Part shown: positions 6,991-15,956 of the stretch, piece after piece | How the letters are laid out: every line of letters begins with the position of its first letter | Position numbering within the stretch: the stretch's first letter is position 1 | Source: a bacterium | Lineage (GTDB): Bacteria > UBP18 > UBA7526 | Reading direction: 5' to 3' | DNA: 25,212 nucleotides | Assembly (NCBI GenBank): GCA_030615855.1 | Contig: JAUWYL010000020.1 | Location: 1-25,212, forward strand | Translations under genes and position numbers: made by a program | The notes under the pieces: model-generated | Databases searched by the model: none | Seen by the model: the letters and a program-made list of their open reading frames with translations, nothing else | What the model was told of the DNA's origin: nothing

Positions 6991-7112
6991 GGATATTAGG
7001 AAATTTGGATATCAGGATTTGGAAATTGGGATATCAGGAACGCCTTTGTCTCTAACCCCCCAGTCCCCTAATCACCAAATCCCAGTCACCCAATCACCCA
7101 ATTTCCCAAATT
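6991..7112. repeat. Inverted octamer arrays between gap and pgk
   Basis: 7073-7112 is five octamers of CCCAATYW type. 6991-7041 carries the complementary units (TTTGGATATCAGG, GGAAATTGGG). GGAAATTGGG and CCCAATTTCC are perfect complements, so the transcript would form a long imperfect hairpin between the gap stop and the pgk start. Confidence 0.85.
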
Positions 7113-7136
7113 TACTATTCTACCTAATCCAACTAA

Positions 7137-8153
<1,017 letters not shown>

Positions 8154-8183
8154 TTATACGTTAAAAGGTTGCGCAACTCGTTT

Positions 8184-8300
8184 TCAGATTATCAGAACAT
8201 CAGACTATCAGAATGAGAATTCAGGAATCAGATTTCAGATTCAATCTGACCTTCTGATAACTGACCCTCTCCATCTGATACTCTGGTAATCTGATATTCT
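8184..8300. repeat. Octamer array TCAGANNA and inverted partner in the gap leader
   Basis: 8184-8215 is four exact-period 8-bp units TCAGANNR. The stretch 8237-8300 holds complementary TCTGATA-type units. Together they form an imperfect inverted repeat in the presumed gap 5' UTR. Confidence 0.85.
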
Positions 8301-8350
8301 AATTATATGAGCAGCGTAACCGCAACCGAATGACTTCTCCTTAATTTATT

Positions 8351-8379
8351 ATAATATCATATTTTCAAAGATAAGTCAA
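8351..8379 (-). promoter_or_regulatory. Sigma-70-type promoter for gap
   Basis: On the minus strand: TTGACT (8379-8374), a 17-nt spacer, and TATTAT (8356-8351), each 5/6 to consensus. The -35 box overlaps the comF stop codon. Predicted transcription start is near 8344, leaving a leader of about 210 nt that holds the TCAGANNA arrays. Confidence 0.7.
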
Positions 8380-9098
8380 ATTTTTGAGGTGGTCCGGGCT
8401 AAAGTGAGGACTGTTACCTCCTTTGTTCCGGCAGTAAGTAGGACTTTGCTGCATTCGTCTACCGTGGCTGCAGTAGTACATATATCGTCAATGAGAAGAA
8501 TCCTTCTATTCCGAACCCCTTCTTCCTCTTTCACCATAAAGGCACCTCTGACATTCTTCCTCCTCTCTTCGGGATTCAAGTTGCTCATGCTTTTGGTATC
8601 CCTTATTCTTAATAGGTTTCCATTCGAGACAGAAAGAGAGAAATGCTTACCAATTATCTGGGCAAAGGCCTCTGCCTGATTGAATTCCCTCTCTTTCTTC
8701 TTGCTCCTGAAGAGAGGAACAGGGAGGATGAGGTCAAAGTCGCTCATCTTTAGATTCCTCTGGCAATACTTTAGGAGTAATTCCCCCAGAGGTGGAATGA
8801 GGGCCTTTACCCTTTCATACTTGAGAAGCAGAATGGCCTCCCTCAGTACTTCCTGATAGATGCCCATAGAATATATACTTTTAAAGTAACGTTTCTCTTT
8901 TTGGCAATCCTTACAGATCCTATTTTCAAAAGGTCTTAAAGGTCGGCCGCATTTGAGGCAACGGGGCCCTTCAATGAATCTAATCTTAGCAAAGCATTCT
9001 GAACAGATATAAGTGAGATTCCCTGCTTCTAAAGTTTTCTTGCAGATTCTGCATTCCAGAGGAAAGATTAAACTTAAAAGAGTTTTGATAAGGTTCAT
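8376..9098 (-). CDS. comF: ComF-family phosphoribosyltransferase-like protein
   Basis: 240 residues. The N-terminal zinc-ribbon region has four Cys pairs (CRIC, CSEC, CLKC, CKDC). It is followed by a type I phosphoribosyltransferase fold with the PRPP-loop LLIDDICTTAATV near residue 200. ComF proteins take part in DNA uptake during competence and in later processing of imported single strands. The enzymatic role of the PRTase domain is not settled. No Shine-Dalgarno precedes the ATG at 9098, and a promoter ends so close to it that the mRNA may be leaderless. Divergent from lptF, upstream of gap. Confidence 0.92.
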   Translation of the reverse strand: MNLIKTLLSLIFPLECRICKKTLEAGNLTYICSECFAKIRFIEGPRCLKCGRPLRPFENRICKDCQKEKRYFKSIYSMGIYQEVLREAILLLKYERVKALIPPLGELLLKYCQRNLKMSDFDLILPVPLFRSKKKEREFNQAEAFAQIIGKHFSLSVSNGNLLRIRDTKSMSNLNPEERRKNVRGAFMVKEEEGVRNRRILLIDDICTTAATVDECSKVLLTAGTKEVTVLTLARTTSKI

Positions 9099-9104
9099 AG
9101 TTAC

Positions 9105-9133
9105 ATTTTACCCCGTCCTCATTCGAAAATCAA
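9105..9133 (-). promoter_or_regulatory. Candidate comF promoter (leaderless transcript)
   Basis: On the minus strand: TTGATT (9133-9128), a 17-nt spacer, and TAAAAT (9110-9105). The -10 box ends 6 nt before the ATG, so initiation would fall at or next to the start codon, consistent with the missing Shine-Dalgarno. Confidence 0.5.
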
Positions 9134-9192
9134 GTCATTATTCTGTGAATTTTTACAAAAATGGGGGCGGGGTTTACCCTAAAAGATAGAAT

Positions 9193-9221
9193 TTGCAAAA
9201 TTTATTTAGTTGAGGTATACT
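9193..9221 (+). promoter_or_regulatory. lptF-lptG promoter
   Basis: TTGCAA (9193-9198), a 17-nt spacer, and TATACT (9216-9221, 5/6). Predicted start near 9228, which is exactly where the octamer array begins. Confidence 0.65.
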
Positions 9222-9227
9222 ATATAT

Positions 9228-9267
9228 AAGTAGGAGAGTAGCAAAGTAAGATAGTAGGAAAGTAGGA
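9228..9267 (+). repeat. Octamer array forming the lptF 5' UTR and ribosome binding site
   Basis: Five contiguous 8-bp units of type NAGTARGA. The last unit ends on the A of the lptF ATG. The fourth unit places AGGA at 9256-9259, seven nt before the start, so the array itself provides the Shine-Dalgarno sequence. Confidence 0.85.
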
Positions 9268-10367
9268 TGAAAATTCTGAGGCGCTATATCTGTAAGGAAT
9301 TAGTAGGGCCTTTCTTTCTGGGCTTAGGAATCTTTACCTTCGTTATGCTCATGCAACAGATCATAGAACTCACCGATCTGGTCATTTACAAGGGAGTGGG
9401 CATAGGGATTGTGGGGCGGCTCTTTCTCTATGTCCTTCCCTACTTCCTCATGTTCATCATCCCCATGGCTATTTTGGTAGCAGTATTGCTTTCCTTCGGT
9501 CGGCTATCACAAGATAATGAGATCACTGCCATCCAGGCCTCGGGCACTAATCTCTGGGTCTTGGTACGGCCAGTACTGATCATCGGCCTGGCCTTGAGTA
9601 TCTTTCTGACCCTCTTCAATAATTTCATCTCCCCCAGAAGTAAATATGCCTTCAGGAGCCTCTACTTTGATATCGTTGATAAGCAGGCCAGCGTTATCCT
9701 CCAGCCTAGAATCTGGATCTCGGACTTCGATGGCCTCATCCTGCACACCGAGGAGATGGATGAAAGAACGGGGGAGATGTTCGGGGTCACTCTATATCAA
9801 TTGAGTGAGGAGGGTTCTCCAAGAACCATCTTTGCCCAGAGAGGAAAGCTGGTCTCCGATCCCCAAAAACTAGAGGTGGGAATCAAGCTCTTCGATGGAA
9901 CGATGCATACTGCAGATGTCAAACACCCCACGCGTTACCATATCCTATCCTTCGCCACCCACTTCACCAACCTGGACATCCACGGTTCTCTTAAACACGA
10001 AGAGACGGCGAAGCGCTTGGAAGAGATGACCACAAAAGAGCTCTGGGGACATATTAGAGAGATTCGCAGTCGAAAACAGGTTCCCAGATGGCAGTTGGTC
10101 AAGCTTCACAAGAGGTTCTCCTTCGCCTTCGCTCCCCTGGCCTTCATCCTGATTGGAGTCCCCCTGGGAATAAAGACCCACCACAGCGCCAAGTCCATCG
10201 GTTTCGTCATCAGTTTCTGTCTGGCCTTTGTCTATTATTTCATCATGATGGCGGGAGAGCATCTGGGTAGAATAGGGGCTCTTCCTCCGGGTCTGGCCAT
10301 CTGGCTCCCCAATCTCTTTTTGGGAATAGCCGGGATATTCCTCTTAGTAAGAATGGTGAAAAGGTAA
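9267..10367 (+). CDS. lptF: LPS export permease LptF (YjgP/YjgQ family)
   Basis: Inner-membrane half-permease of the LptB2FG transporter, which extracts LPS and pushes it onto the periplasmic bridge. 366 residues. N-terminal MKILRRYICKELVGPFFLG, three membrane helices to about residue 120, a periplasmic beta-jellyroll (about 125-260), then three C-terminal helices ending LFLGIAGIFLLVRMVKR. LptF and LptG are homologous. I call this LptF because it comes first in the pair, as is usual. Stop and lptG start overlap (TAATG). The other lpt genes are 8-11 kb away on the opposite strand. Confidence 0.93.
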   Translation: MKILRRYICKELVGPFFLGLGIFTFVMLMQQIIELTDLVIYKGVGIGIVGRLFLYVLPYFLMFIIPMAILVAVLLSFGRLSQDNEITAIQASGTNLWVLVRPVLIIGLALSIFLTLFNNFISPRSKYAFRSLYFDIVDKQASVILQPRIWISDFDGLILHTEEMDERTGEMFGVTLYQLSEEGSPRTIFAQRGKLVSDPQKLEVGIKLFDGTMHTADVKHPTRYHILSFATHFTNLDIHGSLKHEETAKRLEEMTTKELWGHIREIRSRKQVPRWQLVKLHKRFSFAFAPLAFILIGVPLGIKTHHSAKSIGFVISFCLAFVYYFIMMAGEHLGRIGALPPGLAIWLPNLFLGIAGIFLLVRMVKR

Positions 10368-11440
10368 TGAAGATTCTGGATCGTTATTTAGCAAGAGAGC
10401 TCTTAAAGCCCTTCATCTTCTGTCTCTTGATCTTCACTGCTCTGATATTCATCGCCCAACTCTTTGAGGAACTGGACCATATACAGCGCTTGGGGTGGGG
10501 GGTGATGATTCGCTACTTGCTCTATCGCACCCCTTTCTTCCTGGCCCAGTTCGCACCAGTAACGGTGCTTCTCGCTGGGCTATGGTCTTTAGGAAACCTC
10601 TCCAAGAACTACGAACTCATCGCCATGAAGGCCGGAGGAATATCCTTCGGGCGTATCTTGGTTCCCATGTTAGCTTTAGCATTGGTTATCAGCTTCCTCA
10701 CCCTCATCCTGAATGAATCCATCATTCCTCCCCTCAACATGAAGGTCAAGAGGTTTGAACAGACCAGGATGGATGAGCGGCCAGAGTATGAGAGGAGAGA
10801 TAATGTCGCCTTCTATAGCCCGGACCATCAATACCTCATCTATATGAAGACCTTTGACGGAGAGAAGAGCCAGATGCGTCATATCCAGATTTTGGCCCGG
10901 CGCCCGGATGGTAGCTTAGCAAGGAGAATAGATGCCCAGAAGGGGCTATACAGTAATGGAGGCTGGTACTTCATTGAAGGGATAGAGAGGGAGTTCGATG
11001 TGCGAGGAGAGAATATCTTAAAGGAAGAGGGTTTCGAAGAGAAATATCTTCCCCTGGATGTTAAGCCAAGTGACTTCAGCCGGGAGATACAGAAGCCGGA
11101 GGAGTTGAACTTCATCCAGCTGGCAAGATATATTGCTCAGTCCAGAAGAGGGGGATATGATGTCCGGAGGTATTTGGTTGACCTCCATCTGAAGATCGCC
11201 TCACCCTTCGCTTGTATCATCATCCTCTTGGTGGGTGCTCCCCTGGCCATCTTTTCCCCAAGGAGTGGAAGACTGATCAGTTTCGGGATAGCCACCTTCA
11301 TCGGCTTCCTTTATTGGGGGGGGATGTCTGTCGGTCGCTCCTTAGGAAGGGTAGGGATTCTAACCCCGCTTCTTGCCGCCTGGGTGGCCAATTTTCTCTT
11401 CATTAGCCTAGGATTATATCTCCTACGCCGGGCGAGATAA
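10367..11440 (+). CDS. lptG: LPS export permease LptG (YjgP/YjgQ family)
   Basis: Partner half-permease to LptF. 357 residues with the same plan: MKILDRYLARELLKPF start, FEELDHIQRLGWG, helices to about 120, periplasmic domain with NVAFYSPDHQYLIYMKTFD, and three C-terminal helices with IILLVGAPLAI and a basic C-terminus LLRRAR. It shares one base with the lptF stop, so translation is coupled. Its TAA stop lies inside a dispersed hairpin repeat (ATAAGAACC). Confidence 0.92.
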   Translation: MKILDRYLARELLKPFIFCLLIFTALIFIAQLFEELDHIQRLGWGVMIRYLLYRTPFFLAQFAPVTVLLAGLWSLGNLSKNYELIAMKAGGISFGRILVPMLALALVISFLTLILNESIIPPLNMKVKRFEQTRMDERPEYERRDNVAFYSPDHQYLIYMKTFDGEKSQMRHIQILARRPDGSLARRIDAQKGLYSNGGWYFIEGIEREFDVRGENILKEEGFEEKYLPLDVKPSDFSREIQKPEELNFIQLARYIAQSRRGGYDVRRYLVDLHLKIASPFACIIILLVGAPLAIFSPRSGRLISFGIATFIGFLYWGGMSVGRSLGRVGILTPLLAAWVANFLFISLGLYLLRRAR

Positions 11441-11782
11441 GAACCTCCGATTTCATCGGAGAACCTTGTTTCTCGCTTTGCTCAAAATAAGAACCTGACT
11501 TCGTCAGAACCTTGTTTTGCTTATTGAAGTTCCGATATCTTAAAATAACGGCGCGCTTCGCTCTCCGTCGTCTTTTGCTTATTAAAGTTCCGATACCTTA
11601 AAATAAAAGACATTATTCTCAGATATTCCAGATAGGCACTCGTTTCACTCGTGCTCTATCTTCCTTCGGACAGCCCCTTTTATCAAAGAGGCTGGGTTCG
11701 TATCAGTTGAGCCCCGCACCTTAACCCGAAGGGTAAGGGGCGGTCGGAATTGAATTTATTCAAGTTCCGATACGATAAAAAA
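11441..11782. repeat. Repeat-filled convergent gap lptG/ahcY
   Basis: No gene seen in about 385 bp. It is a nest of hairpin repeats. 11437-11471 is a unit ATAAGAACC-(TCCGATTTCATCGGA)-GAACCTTGTTT. 11484-11545 is the full 62-nt element (copy B). 11573-11603 and 11754-11780 are partial copies of its GAAGTTCCGATAC part. Between them are CGGCGCGCTTCGCTC-like and CACTCGTTTCACTCG short repeats, plus an inverted pair around 11680-11745 (GCCCCGCACC...TAAGGGGCGG-like). Confidence 0.8.
11484..11545 (+). repeat. 62-nt dispersed hairpin repeat, copy B
   Basis: Reads AAAATAAGAACC, hairpin CTGACTTCGTCAG, GAACCTTGTTTT, CTTATTGAAGTTCCGAT, ending TTAAAA. 59 of 62 positions match the minus strand of 1219-1280. 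The three differences are transitions. Confidence 0.85.
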
Positions 11783-11811
11783 GGGGCGGCTCATTTAGAG
11801 CCGCCCCTTTT
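11783..11811. terminator. Bidirectional intrinsic terminator
   Basis: Perfect 10-bp stem GGGGCGGCTC/GAGCCGCCCC with loop ATTTA, preceded by A6 and followed by T4. It can terminate lptF-lptG from the left and the ahcY operon from the right. Confidence 0.92.
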
Positions 11812-11825
11812 CACTTTTGGGATAT

Positions 11826-13082
11826 TTAGGTTCCTAACTCCCAGGATTTGAGGTATATCTCTTGTGCTTTTGTCAGTCTATCTACCCTTATTCCTAAGGA
11901 TCTGAGCTTCAACCTGGCGATCCTTTCGTCTATCTGGGAAGGAACGGGGTATACCCTCTTCTCCAATCCTCCCTTCATCTTTGATAGATAGGCAGCAGAT
12001 AAAGCCTGATTGGCAAAAGACATATCCATTACCGTAGGAGGATGTCCCTCAGCACAGGCCAAATTCACCAGCCTTCCCTCTCCTAAGAGGTTGATTCGCT
12101 TCCCATTGGGAAGGAGATATTGGTCGATTAGACCCCTCATCCTTTTCTTTTTCTTGGCCACCCTTTTTAAAGCCGGGATATTGATCTCAACATTGAAGTG
12201 GCCGGCATTGGCAACAATCGCCCCGTCCTTCATTACCCTGAAGTGTCTCTTATCAATGAGGTTTATGTCCCCGCTTGCGGTGATAAAGATATCCCCTATC
12301 CCTGCCGCTTCAATCAGGGGCATCACCTGATAGCCATCCATACTTGCCTCCAGGGCCTTTAAGGGATCGACCTCAGTGATGATGACTTTTGCTCCCATAC
12401 CTCTGGCTCTCATAGCGATTCCCCTTCCACACCAGCCATAGCCACAGACCACAAAGTTACTCCCCGCCAGAAGCCTATTCGTTGCCCGTAAGATACCATC
12501 TATGGTTGACTGTCCCGTCCCATACCTATTATCAAAGAAGCGCTTCGTCCGGGCATCGTTTACGGCAATGATGGGATATCTCAATATTCCCCTATCTGCC
12601 ATGCTCTTTAATCTTATCACCCCGGTAGTGGTCTCCTCCGTTCCTCCGATAATACCACGGTGAACGGTGAACGGTGAACGGTGAACGGTAGCAACGAGAT
12701 CAGCTCCGTCATCCATAGTAATCTGAGGTTTGATATTTAGAACACTTCTAATATGCTGATAATAGGTTCTATTATCCTCTCCGTGAATGGCAAAGACGCT
12801 GATCCTGTCGTGTTTTACTAAGGAGGCCGCCACATCATCCTGGGTAGAGAGGGGATTGGAGGCACAGAGATAAGGGGTTGCTCCTCCGGCCTTCAGGGTC
12901 TGCATCAGGATAGCGGTCTCACTCGTCACATGGAGGCAGGCAGCGATTTGTAGGCCTTTGAAGGGCTTTTTCTTTATAAACTCTTTCTTAATGAGTCGTA
13001 AAACAGGCATCTCCCCGGCTGCCCATTCAATACGCTTCTTTCCTTTCTCTGCTAATTTAATCTTCTTAATATGGTATTTCAT
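11826..13082 (-). CDS. ahcY: S-adenosylhomocysteine hydrolase (adenosylhomocysteinase)
   Basis: Splits S-adenosylhomocysteine into adenosine and homocysteine using bound NAD+. 418 residues, short archaeal/Thermotoga-type ending ([10 protein letters not shown]) without the KPDHYRY tail of the long form. STQDDVAA (79-86), MDDGAD (123-128), GGTEETTTG (146-154), catalytic TKRFFDN (K180, D184) and NAD loop GYGWCGRG (214-221) are present. Residues about 131-142 ([11 protein letters not shown]) are encoded by four perfect GGTGAAC heptamers (plus strand 12659-12686). The same heptamer family occurs in gaps near rpmI. Start ATG overlaps the pfkB-family stop by 4 nt. Last gene of the metK-pfkB-ahcY run. 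Confidence 0.96.
   Translation of the reverse strand: MKYHIKKIKLAEKGKKRIEWAAGEMPVLRLIKKEFIKKKPFKGLQIAACLHVTSETAILMQTLKAGGATPYLCASNPLSTQDDVAASLVKHDRISVFAIHGEDNRTYYQHIRSVLNIKPQITMDDGADLVATVHRSPFTVHRGIIGGTEETTTGVIRLKSMADRGILRYPIIAVNDARTKRFFDNRYGTGQSTIDGILRATNRLLAGSNFVVCGYGWCGRGIAMRARGMGAKVIITEVDPLKALEASMDGYQVMPLIEAAGIGDIFITASGDINLIDKRHFRVMKDGAIVANAGHFNVEINIPALKRVAKKKKRMRGLIDQYLLPNGKRINLLGEGRLVNLACAEGHPPTVMDMSFANQALSAAYLSKMKGGLEKRVYPVPSQIDERIARLKLRSLGIRVDRLTKAQEIYLKSWELGT
12659..12690. repeat. Perfect heptamer array inside ahcY
   Basis: (GGTGAAC)x4 plus GGT. Because 7 is not a multiple of 3 the peptide repeats every 7 residues (TVHRSPF, then TVHR). It is the most regular array in the window although it lies in a coding region. 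Confidence 0.95.
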
Positions 13083-14005
13083 TCTATGACCTCCCCGTTT
13101 AGATCCTCAAAATGGGTCATCCTCTTGAACGCCCGATATCTTTCGATAATCTCTTTATTCTTTAACCTCTCAAGTCTCTCTATGCTGAAATCTTCCACAT
13201 TATAGGAGGCCATGACGCTCCCAAAGACCATGGCCCTCCTCATGTTGTCCTCACTTAAGTCATTTGTATAGGCTAGGAATCCTAAAAAACCACCGGCAAA
13301 GGCGTCACCTGCGCCGGTGGGATCGTTAATATCCTCTAAGGGGTATCCCGGGGCAGCGAAGTGAGAATTCTCGCTCCACATCAGGGCCCCATGCTCTCCC
13401 TTCTTTATGATTACTGTCTCTGGGCCCATCTTCAGTATCCTGCGCGAGGCCTTGAATAGGCTGTGCTCTCCAGTCAACTCCCTAACCTCTGAGTCGTTCA
13501 AGAGAAGGATATCGACCTCTTTCAGGGTAAGAAGCAGTTCCTTTCTCTTCTTCTCAATCCAGTAGTTCATGGTATCGCAGAGAACGAGCTTGGGTCTCTT
13601 GACCTGTCTTAAAACAGAGAGCTGTAATTGGGGATCGATATTGGCTAAGAAGATATACTCTATTCTCTTATACTCTTTTGGTATCTTGGGGTGAAAGGTG
13701 CGAAAGACATTCAACTCGGTCTTCTGGGTATGGGCCTGATTCAGATCGTACTCGTAGTAGCCCTTCCACCGGAAGGTCTTGCCCTTCTTTATCTTCAGTC
13801 CCTTGGTATCGATCCCCTTTCTCCTGAAGAGACCCAGATGCTTTTTAGGGAAGTCGCTTCCCACAACTGCCACCAGGCTCACCTGGGTATAGTGATGAGC
13901 ACTCAGGGCAAAATAGGTGGCACTTCCTCCTAGGACTTCTTTTACTTCTCCAAAGGGGGTCTTCACAGTATCCAAGGCAACAGAACCTACTACCAGAACG
14001 CTCAT
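13079..14005 (-). CDS. PfkB-family carbohydrate/nucleoside kinase, possible adenosine kinase
   Basis: 308 residues, ribokinase fold. N-terminal [12 protein letters not shown] with GGSATYFAL (substrate loop), [12 protein letters not shown] in the middle, and the PfkB signature [18 protein letters not shown] (catalytic Asp) near residue 240. The family phosphorylates sugars or nucleosides, and substrate cannot be read from the motifs. Its position between metK and ahcY, overlapping metK by 1 nt (TAATG) and ahcY by 4 nt, suggests it removes the adenosine released by AhcY. That is inference from context. Start ATG 14005. Confidence 0.88.
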   Translation of the reverse strand: MSVLVVGSVALDTVKTPFGEVKEVLGGSATYFALSAHHYTQVSLVAVVGSDFPKKHLGLFRRKGIDTKGLKIKKGKTFRWKGYYEYDLNQAHTQKTELNVFRTFHPKIPKEYKRIEYIFLANIDPQLQLSVLRQVKRPKLVLCDTMNYWIEKKRKELLLTLKEVDILLLNDSEVRELTGEHSLFKASRRILKMGPETVIIKKGEHGALMWSENSHFAAPGYPLEDINDPTGAGDAFAGGFLGFLAYTNDLSEDNMRRAMVFGSVMASYNVEDFSIERLERLKNKEIIERYRAFKRMTHFEDLNGEVIE

Positions 14006-15213
14006 TATAGTCCGGCTTCTTTGCGCAATATTTCTGCTTTATCCCTCTTCTCCCAGGTGAAGCTCTCTTCTTCCCTTCCGAAGTGGCCATAGCAGGCGGT
14101 TTTTCTATAGACGGGTTGCCAGAGGTCGAGTTCCTTAATGATCCCCTCTGGGGTCAGTGAGAAGTGTTTCTTCACTAACTCCACGATCCTTTTCTCATTA
14201 ATCCTTCCCGTACCATAGGTATCGACCATGATCGAGACCGGGTCCTTGACCCCAATGGCATAGGCCAGTTGAACGCAACACTCATCCGCTATCCCAGCAG
14301 CCACCAAGTTCTTGGCAATATATCTCGCCATATAAGAAGCGGATCTATCTACCTTGGTAGGGTCCTTCCCACTGAAGGCCCCTCCCCCATGCAAGGCCCT
14401 CCCTCCATAGGTATCGACAATGATCTTCCTTCCCGTCATGCCGGTATCGGACTTTGGCCCGCCAGTGATGAATTTCCCGGTGGGGTTAACCAAATACTTC
14501 GTCTTTTTATCTAAGAACCTTTCCGGGATGACCTCCTTTATTACTAAATCGATCAGCTCCTCCCTCGCTTTATCCGTTATGTGGGTCTTCTTGGCATCCA
14601 GGATCTTCTCTGTATGCTGGGTGGAGAGAACGATAGCATCCACGCGAACCGGCTTACCATCCTGATATTCTACAGTGACCTGGCTCTTTCCATCCGGACC
14701 GAGATAGTCCAAGATCCCTTCTTTTCTCACCTGGGCCAACCTCCTAGTTAATCCATGGGCGAGCATAATGGGCAGGGGCATGAGCTCCTTGGTCTCTTTG
14801 CAGGCGTAGCCGATCATACTACCCTGATCCCCGGCTCCTCCCGTATCCACCCCCAGGGCGATATCCGGGGACTGTTTTCCAATGGCATTCAATATGGCGC
14901 AGGTCTCATGCTCAAAGCCGAACTCTGGTCGGGTATAGCCGATCTCTTTAATCAGACCGCGCACCAGAATAGGGAGATCGACATAGCATCCGGTGGTGAT
15001 CTCCCCTCCCACCACAACCAATCCCACAGTGACGAATGTCTCACAGGCCACCCGGCTTCCCCTCTTTCCCCCTTTTTTCTTTCTATAGGGAGGAAGGTGG
15101 TTTTTCAGGTCATCTCTTAAGACCTTATCCAGAACAGCGTCCGAGATCTGATCGCAGATCTTATCTGGATGACCCTCGGTCACACTCTCCGAAGTAAATA
15201 GATGTCTCTTCAT
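14005..15213 (-). CDS. metK: S-adenosylmethionine synthetase
   Basis: Makes SAM from methionine and ATP. 402 residues. [22 protein letters not shown] at the N-terminus, [12 protein letters not shown] (ATP motif), the P-loop-like [16 protein letters not shown] and [12 protein letters not shown] near the end. Compared with the usual sequence there is an insertion of about 15 residues after LRDD (residues about 36-52, very Lys/Arg/Gly rich, [10 protein letters not shown]) before SRVACETF. Start ATG 15213 follows the nucleotidyltransferase stop by 2 nt, with AGGTG as Shine-Dalgarno. Followed by the pfkB-family gene. Confidence 0.97.
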   Translation of the reverse strand: MKRHLFTSESVTEGHPDKICDQISDAVLDKVLRDDLKNHLPPYRKKKGGKRGSRVACETFVTVGLVVVGGEITTGCYVDLPILVRGLIKEIGYTRPEFGFEHETCAILNAIGKQSPDIALGVDTGGAGDQGSMIGYACKETKELMPLPIMLAHGLTRRLAQVRKEGILDYLGPDGKSQVTVEYQDGKPVRVDAIVLSTQHTEKILDAKKTHITDKAREELIDLVIKEVIPERFLDKKTKYLVNPTGKFITGGPKSDTGMTGRKIIVDTYGGRALHGGGAFSGKDPTKVDRSASYMARYIAKNLVAAGIADECCVQLAYAIGVKDPVSIMVDTYGTGRINEKRIVELVKKHFSLTPEGIIKELDLWQPVYRKTACYGHFGREEESFTWEKRDKAEILRKEAGL

Positions 15214-15215
15214 TC

Positions 15216-15956
15216 CTACACCTCTTTTCTGTAATCTAAATCTGCTTCTTTTAAGGATTCCAGGCTTCCGATATCATACCACTTCTCTTTGAAGACAAAA
15301 CCGTAGACCTCTTCCCTCTTGGCCAACCATTGGATATAGAAACCAGGAGCATCCTTTCTCCTTTCTTCTTCTAGATATTTATTGATGGATGGGAGGTCCT
15401 CTTTGGGGAAGAGATAGAGGCAGGTAGCGATGAGAGTAGAGGTAGGATGGGAAGGCTTCTCCTCAAATTTGACGATTCTCTGATTCTCATCTACCGTTAC
15501 CACCCCATAATTCCTGGCCTTCTCTTTATCTCTGATATCATAAAGAGCGATACAGGGGGCCTTCTTCTTTTCAAAGGATTTAATAAACCTTGAGAGGTCG
15601 AATTGGAAGAGGTTATCTCCAGCAACGATTAGAAGGTCATCATCGATCTTCTCTTCCTCCAGAAAAAATCTAATATCCCCAATGGCTCCCAGTTTATCAT
15701 CATCACATGTTGAACCATCGTTTAGGGTCTTTACTCTCTTCTTCATTTGGAAGTTGGCAAACCAGTTCTGGAAGTCCAGGATGAACTTCTGGTTGGTTAC
15801 CAGATAGATAGCATCGATCTCTTCTACTCTTTCCAGTTTCCCCATAATGTATTCTAAGATGGGCTTGCCTGCGATGGGCAGAAGGGGCTTTGGTCTATCC
15901 TTAGTCAGAGGATAGAGCCTGGTAGCATAACCTGCAGCCAGGATAAGGGCTTTCAT
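15216..15956 (-). CDS. Sugar-phosphate nucleotidyltransferase (RmlA/ManC-like)
   Basis: 246 residues. The N-terminal [29 protein letters not shown] segment is the nucleotide-binding signature of sugar-1-P nucleotidyltransferases. [10 protein letters not shown] supplies the metal-binding Asp, and EEKPSHP and [10 protein letters not shown] are also typical. It should make an NDP-sugar, but nucleotide and sugar are not determined. It overlaps the preceding sugar isomerase by 4 nt (ATGA), so the pair may act in one route, for example fructose-6-P to mannose-P derivatives and on to a nucleotide sugar for LPS or glycans. A phosphomannomutase is not in the window. Confidence 0.88.
   Translation of the reverse strand: MKALILAAGYATRLYPLTKDRPKPLLPIAGKPILEYIMGKLERVEEIDAIYLVTNQKFILDFQNWFANFQMKKRVKTLNDGSTCDDDKLGAIGDIRFFLEEEKIDDDLLIVAGDNLFQFDLSRFIKSFEKKKAPCIALYDIRDKEKARNYGVVTVDENQRIVKFEEKPSHPTSTLIATCLYLFPKEDLPSINKYLEEERRKDAPGFYIQWLAKREEVYGFVFKEKWYDIGSLESLKEADLDYRKEV

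Noticed and set aside
8284-8344. Short leader peptide upstream of gap after AAGGAG
   Set aside because: Only a TTG-started reading of about eight codons with no recognisable regulatory codon run.
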